Part shown: positions 1 through 11,500 of the stretch, one piece after another
Numbering within the stretch: the first letter of the stretch is position 1
Layout: each line of letters starts with the position of its first letter
Assembly (NCBI GenBank): GCA_947683625.1
Contig: CANTUR010000819.1
Location: 1-64,000 of the forward strand
DNA: 64,000 nt
Direction: 5' to 3'
Origin: Mallotus nudiflorus
Taxonomy: Eukaryota > Streptophyta > Magnoliopsida > Malpighiales > Euphorbiaceae
The notes under the pieces: model-generated
Database searches by the model: none
The model's input: the letters and a program-made list of their open reading frames with translations, nothing else
What the model was told of the DNA's origin: nothing
Translations under genes and position numbers: made by a program

Positions 1-3000
1 GGTCAAATTACATATTTACATGAAAAATTACAAATTATTATATCATTCCAAACTCATAATCAAATTGACATAATGACTGCACAATTTGTGCATGGTTGAA
101 CGCAAAACGTGAAGTCGTGCAAATTTATGCACAAATGGTTTTAAATTGTCATCCGGTGTTTTCCAATTGCATGTTAACAATAACAAGTACACTTTCTAGC
201 ATTCTAGGACCATAAATATTGTTGAATGCACAATTTGTGCACGTTTATGCATTTTTAGAGCGCAAAATGTGAAAACGTGCAAAGTTGTGCATAAATTATT
301 TCAAATGTGTTTTCCAACGGTCCAACTGCATATTTACAAGCAAAATTACAAATTGCATCATTCAAAACTCATAAATTTAAATCGAAATAATTGAATGCAC
401 AATTTGTACACATTTATGCATATTTGAACGCAAAATGTGTACTCGGGCAAATTTGTGCACAGATGGTTTTAAAGAGGTTATCCGATGGTCCGACCGCACA
501 TTTATGAGCAAAATTACAATTTATACCATTCCAAACTCATAAATCGAATTGGCATAATTGAACGCGCAATTTGCGCGCATTTGAGTATGTTTGAACGCAA
601 AACGTGAACTCATTACAAATTTGTGCACAAATGGTTTTAAAAATGTTATCCAACGTTCCATTTGCATATTGGCAATAATGAGTACATATTCTAGCTTTCC
701 AAGTTCATAAATATTATAGATATTATTGATATGCACGATTTGTGCACGTTTATGCATTTTAGAGCGCAAAATGTGAACTCGTGCAAAGTTATGCATAAAT
801 TGTTTCAAACGTGTTTTCTAATGGTCCAATTGCATATTTTCAAGAAAAATTACAAATTACAGTATTCCAAAGTCATAAATGAAATTGACATAATCGAATG
901 CACAATTCGCGCGCATTTGTGCATGTTTGAACGCCAATGTGAACTCGTTCAAATTTTGCGCGCAAATGGTTTTAAAAATGTTATCCAACGTTCCATTTGC
1001 AATAATAAGTACACATTCTAGCATTATAATCTATATAAATACTATTGATGTTATTGAATGCACAATCTGTGCACGTTTATGCATTTGAGAGCGCAAAATG
1101 TGAACTTGTGAAAAGTTGTGCATAAATTGTTTGAAACATGTTTTCCAATGGTCTAATTGCATATTTACGAGCAAAATTACAAATTACATCATTCCGAACT
1201 CATAAATTAAATTGAAATAATTGAATGCACAATTTCGTATGCACTTGCGCATGTTTGAAAGCAAATCGTTAACTAGTGCAAATTTGTGCACAAATGGTTT
1301 TTAAAGAGGTTATCCAATGGTCCAATTGCGCGTTTATGACCAGAATTACATATTATACGATTCCAAACTCATGAATCAAATTGACATAATTGAATGCACA
1401 ATTTGCGCATGTTTGGACGTAAAACGTGAACTCGTACAAATTTGCGCCCGAATGGTTTTAAAAATGTTATCCAATGTTCCATTTGCATATTAGCAATAAT
1501 AAGTACATATTCTAGCATTCTAACCTCATAAATAGTATTGATATTATTGAATGCGCAATTTGTGCACGTTTATGCATTTAGAGCGCAAAATGTGAACTTG
1601 TGTAAAGTTGTGCATAAATCGTTTGAAACGTGTTTTTCCAATGGTCCCAATTTCATATTTACTTGAAAAATTACAAATTATTATATCGTTCCAAACTCAC
1701 AAATCAAATCGGCATAATTGAATGCACAATTTGTGCACTTTTGCGCTTGTTTGAACACAAAACGTGAACTCGTACAAATGTGTGCACAAATGATTTACAG
1801 ATGTTATCCAACGTTTTGATTGCATATCAACGATACCAAATACATATTTCTGGCATTCTAAGCCCACAAATATTATTGATATTATTGAATGCACAATTTG
1901 TGCACGTTTATGCATGTTAGAGCGCAAAATGTGCACTCATGCAAAGTTGTGCATCGATTGTTTCAAACGTGTTTTCCAATGGTCAAAATTACATATTTAC
2001 ATGAAAAATTACAAATTATTATATCATTCCAAACTCATAAATCAAATTGACATAATTGACTGCACAATTTGTGCATGGTTGAACGCAAAACGTGAAAGTC
2101 GTGCAAATTTATGCACAAATGGTTTTAAAATTGTCATCCGGTGTTTTCCAATTGCATGTTAACAATAACAAGTACACTTTCTAGCATTCTAGGACCATAA
2201 ATATTGTTGAATGCACAATTTGTGCACGTTTATGCATTTTAGAGCGCAAAATGTGAAAACGTGCAAAGTTGTGCATAAATTATTTCAAATGCTGTTTTCC
2301 AACGGTCCAACTGCATATTTACAAGCAAAATTTACAATTGCATCATTCAAAACTCATAAATTAAATCGAAATAATTGAATGCACAATTTGTACACATTTA
2401 TGCATATTTGAACGCAAAATGTGTACTCGGGCAAATTTGTGCACAGATGGTTTTAAAGAGGTTATCCGATGGTCCGACCCGCACATTTATGAGCAAAATT
2501 ACAATTTATACCATTCCAAACTCATAAATCGAATTGGCATAATTGAACGCGCAATTTGCGCGCATTTGAGTATGTTTGAACGCAAAACGTGAACTCATAC
2601 AAATTTGTGCACAAATGGTTTTTAAAAATGTTATCCAACGTTCCATTTGCATATTGGCAATAATGAGTACATATTCTAGCTTTCCAAGTTCATAAATATT
2701 ATAGATATTATTGAATGCACGATTTGTGCACGTTTATGCATTTTAGAGCGCAAAAATGTGAACTCGTGCAAAGTTATGCATAAATTGTTTCAAACGTGTT
2801 TTCTAATGGTCCAATTGCATATTTTCAAGAAAAATTACAAATTACAGTATTCCAAAGTCATAAATGAAATTGACATAATCGAATGCACAATTCGCGCGCA
2901 TTTGTGCATGTTTGAACGCCAAATGTGAACTCGTTCAAAATTTTGCGCGCAAATGGTTTTAAAAATGTTATCCAACGTTCCATTTGCAATAATAAGTACA

Positions 3001-3530
3001 CATTCTAGCATTATAATCTCATAAATACTATTGATGTTATTGAATGCACAATCTGTGCACGTTTATGCATTTGAGAGCGCAAAATGTGAACTTGTGAAAA
3101 GTTGTGCATAAATTGTTTGAAACATGTTTTCCAATGGTCTAATTGCATATTTACGAGCAAAATTACAAATTACATCATTCCGAACTCATAAATTAAATTG
3201 AAATAATTGAATGCACAATTTGTATGCACTTGCGCATGTTTGAAAGCAAATCGTTAACTAGTGCAAATTTGTGCACAAATGGTTTTAAAGAGGTTATCCA
3301 ATGGTCCAATTGCGCGTTTATGACCAAAATTACATATTATACCATTCCAAACTCATGAATCAAATTGACATAATTGAATGCACAATTTGCGCATGTTTGG
3401 ACGTAAAACGTGAACTCGTACAAATTTGCGCCCGAATGGTTTTAAAAATGTTATCCAATGTTCCATTTGCATATTAGCAATAATAAGTACATATTCTAGC
3501 ATTCTAACCTCATAAATAGTATTGATATTA

Positions 3531-3866
3531 TTGAATGCGCAATTTGTGCACGTTTATGCATTTTAGAGCGCAAAATGTGAACTTGTGTAAAGTTGTGCAT
3601 AAATCGTTTGAAACGTGTTTTCCAATGGTCCAATTTCATATTTACTTGAAAAATTACAAATTATTATATCGTTCCAAACTCACAAATCAAATCGGCATAA
3701 TTGAATGCACAATTTGTGCACTTTTGCGCTTGTTTGAACACAAAACGTGAACTCGTACAAATGTGTGCACAAATGATTTACAGATGTTATCCAACGTTTT
3801 GATTGCATATCAACGATACCAAATACATATTCTGGCATTCTAAGCCCACAAATATTATTGATATTA
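3531..3866 (+). repeat. Satellite dimer A-B (m1-m2) of the reference unit
   Basis: m1 (A head) ends in tail type T1 (TTACTTGAAAAATTACAAAT then ..CAAATCGGCATAA). m2 (B head) ends in tail type T2 (CAAATACATATTCTGGCATT then ..TATTGATATTA). This dimer is the one left over when the unit is split into two pentamers. Insertion A lies 66 bp into the m1 homologue that starts at 27220. Confidence 0.85.
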
Positions 3867-4185
3867 TTGAATGCACAATTTGTGCACGTTTATGCATGTT
3901 AGAGCGCAAAATGTGCACTCATGCAAAGTTGTGCATCGATTGTTTCAAACGTGTTTTCCAATGGTCAAATTACATATTTACATGAAAAATTACAAATTAT
4001 TATATCATTCCAAACTCATAAATCAAATTGACATAATTGACTGCACAATTTGTGCATGGTTGAACGCAAAACGTGAAGTCGTGCAAATTTATGCACAAAT
4101 GGTTTTAAATTGTCATCCGGTGTTTTCCAATTGCATGTTAACAATAACAAGTACACTTTCTAGCATTCTAGGACCATAAATATTG
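3867..4185 (+). repeat. Satellite dimer A-B (m3-m4), B shortened
   Basis: m3 is a typical A monomer with a perfect head dyad at 3872-3886 (7-bp arms, 1-nt centre). m4 is only 149 bp: its head goes from the dyad straight to GGTTGAACGC, and its T2 tail ends early at TAAATATTG. The shortening is present in every unit of the window, so it predates HOR amplification. Confidence 0.85.
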
Positions 4186-4686
4186 TTGAATGCACAATTT
4201 GTGCACGTTTATGCATTTTAGAGCGCAAAATGTGAAAACGTGCAAAGTTGTGCATAAATTATTTCAAATGTGTTTTCCAACGGTCCAACTGCATATTTAC
4301 AAGCAAAATTACAAATTGCATCATTCAAAACTCATAAATTAAATCGAAATAATTGAATGCACAATTTGTACACATTTATGCATATTTGAACGCAAAATGT
4401 GTACTCGGGCAAATTTGTGCACAGATGGTTTTAAAGAGGTTATCCGATGGTCCGACCGCACATTTATGAGCAAAATTACAATTTATACCATTCCAAACTC
4501 ATAAATCGAATTGGCATAATTGAACGCGCAATTTGCGCGCATTTGAGTATGTTTGAACGCAAAACGTGAACTCATACAAATTTGTGCACAAATGGTTTTA
4601 AAAATGTTATCCAACGTTCCATTTGCATATTGGCAATAATGAGTACATATTCTAGCTTTCCAAGTTCATAAATATTATAGATATTA
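4186..4686 (+). repeat. Satellite trimer A-B1-B2 (m5-m7)
   Basis: m5 is A with a T1 tail. m6 is B1: a B-like head but an A-like T1 tail (GAGGTTATCC..ATGGTCC, then GAGCAAAATTACAATTTATA). m7 is B2: a B head with a T2 tail. m7 carries the GC-rich head dyad CGCGCAATTTGCGCG at 4525-4539 and a perfect 14-bp palindrome ATTTGTGCACAAAT at 4580-4593. Insertion B lies in the m6 homologue and insertion C in the m7 homologue of later units. Confidence 0.85.
4525..4539. other. GC-rich variant of the monomer head dyad
   Basis: Monomer 7 carries CGCGCAATTTGCGCG, a perfect inverted repeat with 7-bp arms and one central base. Most other monomers carry TGCACAATTTGTGCA at this place. The four differences fall at two mirrored pairs of positions, so symmetry is kept. 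The variant recurs in every HOR copy read in the window. Confidence 0.75.
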
Positions 4687-5013
4687 TTGAATGCACGATT
4701 TGTGCACGTTTATGCATTTTAGAGCGCAAAATGTGAACTCGTGCAAAGTTATGCATAAATTGTTTCAAACGTGTTTTCTAATGGTCCAATTGCATATTTT
4801 CAAGAAAAATTACAAATTACAGTATTCCAAAGTCATAAATGAAATTGACATAATCGAATGCACAATTCGCGCGCATTTGTGCATGTTTGAACGCCAAATG
4901 TGAACTCGTTCAAATTTTGCGCGCAAATGGTTTTAAAAATGTTATCCAACGTTCCATTTGCAATAATAAGTACACATTCTAGCATTATAATCTCATAAAT
5001 ACTATTGATGTTA
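4687..5013 (+). repeat. Satellite dimer A-B (m8-m9)
   Basis: m8 is an A monomer whose tail reads CATATTTTCAAGAAAAATTA. m9 is a B monomer with head TCGAATGCACAATTCGCGCG; its dyad is imperfect, because only the right arm has the GC-rich form. Its T2 tail lacks about 8 bp found in m7 and m12 (CATTTGCAATAATAAGTACA), giving 160 bp. Confidence 0.83.
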
Positions 5014-5504
5014 TTGAATGCACAATCTGTGCACGTTTATGCATTTGAGAGCGCAAAATGTGAACTTGTGAAAAGTTGTGCATAAATTGTTTGAAACATG
5101 TTTTCCAATGGTCTAATTGCATATTTACGAGCAAAATTACAAATTACATCATTCCGAACTCATAAATTAAATTGAAATAATTGAATGCACAATTCGTATG
5201 CACTTGCGCATGTTTGAAAGCAAATCGTTAACTAGTGCAAATTTGTGCACAAATGGTTTTAAAGAGGTTATCCAATGGTCCAATTGCGCGTTTATGACCA
5301 GAATTACATATTATACGATTCCAAACTCATGAATCAAATTGACATAATTGAATGCACAATTTGCGCATGTTTGGACGTAAAACGTGAACTCGTACAAATT
5401 TGCGCCCGAATGGTTTTAAAAATGTTATCCAATGTTCCATTTGCATATTAGCAATAATAAGTACATATTCTAGCATTCTAACCTCATAAATAGTATTGAT
5501 ATTA
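5014..5504 (+). repeat. Satellite trimer A-B1-B2 (m10-m12), carries super-HOR markers
   Basis: m10 is A (head TTTATGCATTTGAGAGCGC), m11 is B1 (T1-like tail), m12 is B2 (T2 tail). m11 carries three variant sites that alternate between neighbouring units: AATTCGT versus AATTTGT, GACCAGAA versus GACCAAAA, and TATACGATT versus TATACCATT. In this unit all three have the first state. Confidence 0.85.
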
Positions 5505-8500
5505 TTGAATGCGCAATTTGTGCACGTTTATGCATTTTAGAGCGCAAAATGTGAACTTGTGTAAAGTTGTGCATAAATCGTTTGAAACGTGTTTTCCAAT
5601 GGTCCAATTTCATATTTACTTGAAAAATTACAAATTATTATATCGTTCCAAACTCACAAATCAAATCGGCATAATTGAATGCACAATTTGTGCACTTTTG
5701 CGCTTGTTTGAACACAAAACGTGAACTCGTACAAATGTGTGCACAAATGATTTACAGATGTTATCCAACGTTTTGATTGCATATCAACGATACCAAATAC
5801 ATATTCTGGCATTCTAAGCCCACAAATATTATTGATATTATTGAATGCACAATTTGTGCACGTTTATGCATGTTAGAGCGCAAAATGTGCACTCATGCAA
5901 AGTTGTGCATCGATTGTTTCAAACGTGTTTTCCAATGGTCAAATTACATATTTACATGAAAAATTACAAATTATTATATCATTCCAAACTCATAAATCAA
6001 ATTGACATAATTGACTGCACAATTTGTGCATGGTTGAACGCAAAACGTGAAGTCGTGCAAATTTATGCACAAATGGTTTTAAATTGTCATCCGGTGTTTT
6101 CCAATTGCATGTTAACAATAACAAGTACACTTTCTAGCATTCTAGGACCATAAATATTGTTGAATGCACAATTTGTGCACGTTTATGCATTTTAGAGCGC
6201 AAAATGTGAAAACGTGCAAAGTTGTGCATAAATTATTTCAAATGTGTTTTCCAACGGTCCAACTGCATATTTACAAGCAAAATTACAAATTGCATCATTC
6301 AAAACTCATAAATTAAATCGAAATAATTGAATGCACAATTTGTACACATTTATGCATATTTGAACGCAAAATGTGTACTCGGGCAAATTTGTGCACAGAT
6401 GGTTTTAAAGAGGTTATCCGATGGTCCGACCGCACATTTATGAGCAAAATTACAATTTATACCATTCCAAACTCATAAATCGAATTGGCATAATTGAACG
6501 CGCAATTTGCGCGCATTTGAGTATGTTTGAACGCAAAACGTGAACTCATACAAATTTGTGCACAAATGGTTTTAAAAATGTTATCCAACGTTCCATTTGC
6601 ATATTGGCAATAATGAGTACATATTCTAGCTTTCCAAGTTCATAAATATTATAGATATTATTGAATGCACGATTTGTGCACGTTTATGCATTTTAGAGCG
6701 CAAAATGTGAACTCGTGCAAAGTTATGCATAAATTGTTTCAAACGTGTTTTCTAATGGTCCAATTGCATATTTTCAAGAAAAATTACAAATTACAGTATT
6801 CCAAAGTCATAAATGAAATTGACATAATCGAATGCACAATTCGCGCGCATTTGTGCATGTTTGAACGCCAAATGTGAACTCGTTCAAATTTTGCGCGCAA
6901 ATGGTTTTAAAAATGTTATCCAACGTTCCATTTGCAATAATAAGTACACATTCTAGCATTATAATCTCATAAATACTATTGATGTTATTGAATGCACAAT
7001 CTGTGCACGTTTATGCATTTGAGAGCGCAAAATGTGAACTTGTGAAAAGTTGTGCATAAATTGTTTGAAACATGTTTTCCAATGGTCTAATTGCATATTT
7101 ACGAGCAAAATTACAAATTACATCATTCCGAACTCATAAATTAAATTGAAATAATTGAATGCACAATTTGTATGCACTTGCGCATGTTTGAAAGCAAATC
7201 GTTAACTAGTGCAAATTTGTGCACAAATGGTTTTAAAGAGGTTATCCAATGGTCCAATTGCGCGTTTATGACCAAAATTACATATTATACCATTCCAAAC
7301 TCATGAATCAAATTGACATAATTGAATGCACAATTTGCGCATGTTTGGACGTAAAACGTGAACTCGTACAAATTTGCGCCCGAATGGTTTTAAAAATGTT
7401 ATCCAATGTTCCATTTGCATATTAGCAATAATAAGTACATATTCTAGCATTCTAACCTCATAAATAGTATTGATATTATTGAATGCGCAATTTGTGCACG
7501 TTTATGCATTTTAGAGCGCAAAATGTGAACTTGTGTAAAGTTGTGCATAAATCGTTTGAAACGTGTTTTCCAATGGTCCAATTTCATATTTACTTGAAAA
7601 ATTACAAATTATTATATCGTTCCAAACTCACAAATCAAATCGGCATAATTGAATGCACAATTTGTGCACTTTTGCGCTTGTTTGAACACAAAACGTGAAC
7701 TCGTACAAATGTGTGCACAAATGATTTACAGATGTTATCCAACGTTTTGATTGCATATCAACGATACCAAATACATATTCTGGCATTCTAAGCCCACAAA
7801 TATTATTGATATTATTGAATGCACAATTTGTGCACGTTTATGCATGTTAGAGCGCAAAATGTGCACTCATGCAAAGTTGTGCATCGATTGTTTCAAACGT
7901 GTTTTCCAATGGTCAAATTACATATTTACATGAAAAATTACAAATTATTATATCATTCCAAACTCATAAATCAAATTGACATAATTGACTGCACAATTTG
8001 TGCATGGTTGAACGCAAAACGTGAAGTCGTGCAAATTTATGCACAAATGGTTTTAAATTGTCATCCGGTGTTTTCCAATTGCATGTTAACAATAACAAGT
8101 ACACTTTCTAGCATTCTAGGACCATAAATATTGTTGAATGCACAATTTGTGCACGTTTATGCATTTTAGAGCGCAAAATGTGAAAACGTGCAAAGTTGTG
8201 CATAAATTATTTCAAATGTGTTTTCCAACGGTCCAACTGCATATTTACAAGCAAAATTACAAATTGCATCATTCAAAACTCATAAATTAAATCGAAATAA
8301 TTGAATGCACAATTTGTACACATTTATGCATATTTGAACGCAAAATGTGTACTCGGGCAAATTTGTGCACAGATGGTTTTAAAGAGGTTATCCGATGGTC
8401 CGACCGCACATTTATGAGCAAAATTACAATTTATACCATTCCAAACTCATAAATCGAATTGGCATAATTGAACGCGCAATTTGCGCGCATTTGAGTATGT

Positions 8501-11500
8501 TTGAACGCAAAACGTGAACTCATACAAATTTGTGCACAAATGGTTTTAAAAATGTTATCCAACGTTCCATTTGCATATTGGCAATAATGAGTACATATTC
8601 TAGCTTTCCAAGTTCATAAATATTATAGATATTATTGAATGCACGATTTGTGCACGTTTATGCATTTTAGAGCGCAAAATGTGAACTCGTGCAAAGTTAT
8701 GCATAAATTGTTTCAAACGTGTTTTCTAATGGTCCAATTGCATATTTTCAAGAAAAATTACAAATTACAGTATTCCAAAGTCATAAATGAAATTGACATA
8801 ATCGAATGCACAATTCGCTGCGCATTTGTGCATGTTTGAACGCCAAATGTGAACTCGTTCAAATTTTGCGCGCAAATGGTTTTAAAAATGTTATCCAACG
8901 TTCCATTTGCAATAATAAGTACACATTCTAGCATTATAATCTCATAAATACTATTGATGTTATTGAATGCACAATCTGTGCACGTTTATGCATTTGAGAG
9001 CGCAAAATGTGAACTTGTGAAAAGTTGTGCATAAATTGTTTGAAACATGTTTTCCAATGGTCTAATTGCATATTTACGAGCAAAATTACAAATTACATCA
9101 TTCCGAACTCATAAATTAAATTGAAATAATTGAATGCACAATTCGTATGCACTTGCGCATGTTTGAAAGCAAATCGTTAACTAGTGCAAATTTGTGCACA
9201 AATGGTTTTAAAGAGGTTATCCAATGGTCCAATTGCGCGTTTATGACCAGAATTACATATTATACGATTCCAAACTCATGAATCAAATTGACATAATTGA
9301 ATGCACAATTTGCGCATGTTTGGACGTAAAACGTGAACTCGTACAAATTTGCGCCCGAATGGTTTTAAAAATGTTATCCAATGTTCCATTTGCATATTAG
9401 CAATAATAAGTACATATTCTAGCATTCTAACCTCATAAATAGTATTGATATTATTGAATGCGCAATTTGTGCACGTTTATGCATTTTAGAGCGCAAAATG
9501 TGAACTTGTGTAAAGTTGTGCATAAATCGTTTGAAACGTGTTTTCCAATGGTCCAATTTCATATTTACTTGAAAAATTACAAATTATTATATCGTTCCAA
9601 ACTCACAAATCAAATCGGCATAATTGAATGCACAATTTGTGCACTTTTGCGCTTGTTTGAACACAAAACGTGAACTCGTACAAATGTGTGCACAAATGAT
9701 TTACAGATGTTATCCAACGTTTTGATTGCATATCAACGATACCAAATACATATTCTGGCATTCTAAGCCCACAAATATTATTGATATTATTGAATGCACA
9801 ATTTGTGCACGTTTATGCATGTTAGAGCGCAAAATGTGCACTCATGCAAAGTTGTGCATCGATTGTTTCAAACGTGTTTTCCAATGGTCAAATTACATAT
9901 TTACATGAAAAATTACAAATTATTATATCATTCCAAACTCATAAATCAAATTGACATAATTGACTGCACAATTTGTGCATGGTTGAACGCAAAACGTGAA
10001 GTCGTGCAAATTTATGCACAAATGGTTTTAAATTGTCATCCGGTGTTTTCCAATTGCATGTTAACAATAACAAGTACACTTTCTAGCATTCTAGGACCAT
10101 AAATATTGTTGAATGCACAATTTGTGCACGTTTATGCATTTTAGAGCGCAAAATGTGAAAACGTGCAAAGTTGTGCATAAATTATTTCAAATGTGTTTTC
10201 CAACGGTCCAACTGCATATTTACAAGCAAAATTACAAATTGCATCATTCAAAACTCATAAATTAAATCGAAATAATTGAATGCACAATTTGTACACATTT
10301 ATGCATATTTGAACGCAAAATGTGTACTCGGGCAAATTTGTGCACAGATGGTTTTAAAGAGGTTATCCGATGGTCCGACCGCACATTTATGAGCAAAATT
10401 ACAATTTATACCATTCCAAACTCATAAATCGAATTGGCATAATTGAACGCGCAATTTGCGCGCATTTGAGTATGTTTGAACGCAAAACGTGAACTCATAC
10501 AAATTTGTGCACAAATGGTTTTAAAATGTTATCCAACGTTCCATTTGCATATTGGCAATAATGAGTACATATTCTAGCTTTCAAGTTCATAAATATTATA
10601 GATATTATTGAATGCACGATTTGTGCACGTTTATGCATTTTAGAGCGCAAAATGTGAACTCGTGCAAAGTTATGCATAAATTGTTTCAAACGTGTTTTCT
10701 AATGGTCCAATTGCATATTTTCAAGAAAAATTACAAATTACAGTATTCCAAAGTCATAAATGAAATTGACATAATCGAATGCACAATTCGCGCGCATTTG
10801 TGCATGTTTGAACGCCAAATGTGAACTCGTTCAAATTTTGCGCGCAAATGGTTTTAAAAATGTTATCCAACGTTCCATTTGCAATAATAAGTACACATTC
10901 TAGCATTATAATCTCATAAATACTATTGATGTTATTGAATGCACAATCTGTGCACGTTTATGCATTTGAGAGCGCAAAATGTGAACTTGTGAAAAGTTGT
11001 GCATAAATTGTTTGAAACATGTTTTCCAATGGTCTAATTGCATATTTACGAGCAAAATTACAAATTACATCATTCCGAACTCATAAATTAAATTGAAATA
11101 ATTGAATGCACAATTTGTATGCACTTGCGCATGTTTGAAAGCAAATCGTTAACTAGTGCAAATTTGTGCACAAATGGTTTTAAAGAGGTTATCCAATGGT
11201 CCAATTGCGCGTTTATGACCAAAATTACATATTATACCATTCCAAACTCATGAATCAAATTGACATAATTGAATGCACAATTTGCGCATGTTTGGACGTA
11301 AAACGTGAACTCGTACAAATTTGCGCCCGAATGGTTTTAAAAATGTTATCCAATGTTCCATTTGCATATTAGCAATAATAAGTACATATTCTAGCATTCT
11401 AACCTCATAAATAGTATTGATATTATTGAATGCGCAATTTGTGCACGTTTATGCATTTTAGAGCGCAAAATGTGAACTTGTGTAAAGTTGTGCATAAATC

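Larger units (their letters stand above)
3531..5504 (+). repeat. Reference HOR unit, 12 monomers
   Basis: Representative unit. Monomers m1-m12 start at 3531, 3701, 3867, 4037, 4186, 4353, 4520, 4687, 4854, 5014, 5181 and 5348. Lengths are 170, 166, 170, 149, 167, 167, 167, 167, 160, 167, 167 and 157, summing to 1974. Each monomer opens with a dyad related to TGCACAATTTGTGCA. Type A monomers (m1, m3, m5, m8, m10) continue with a TTTATGCAT..AGAGCGCAAAA head. Type B monomers (m2, m4, m6, m7, m9, m11, m12) mostly have a TTTGAACGCAAAA-like head. m4 is short through a deletion in its head, m9 and m12 through deletions nearer the 3' half. m3-m7 (820 bp) and m8-m12 (818 bp) share the same order of types, so the unit looks like two pentamers plus one dimer (336 bp). 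Confidence 0.93.

Noticed and set aside
4380..4420. CENP-B-box-like motif around TACTCGGGCAAAT in monomer 6
   Set aside because: It has CGGG but lacks the TTCG half at the required distance, so it does not fit the 17-bp consensus.
3531..5504. CRISPR-like array because of regular ~165-bp spacing
   Set aside because: The whole period is repetitive with no unique spacers, and there are no cas genes; this is a tandem satellite.
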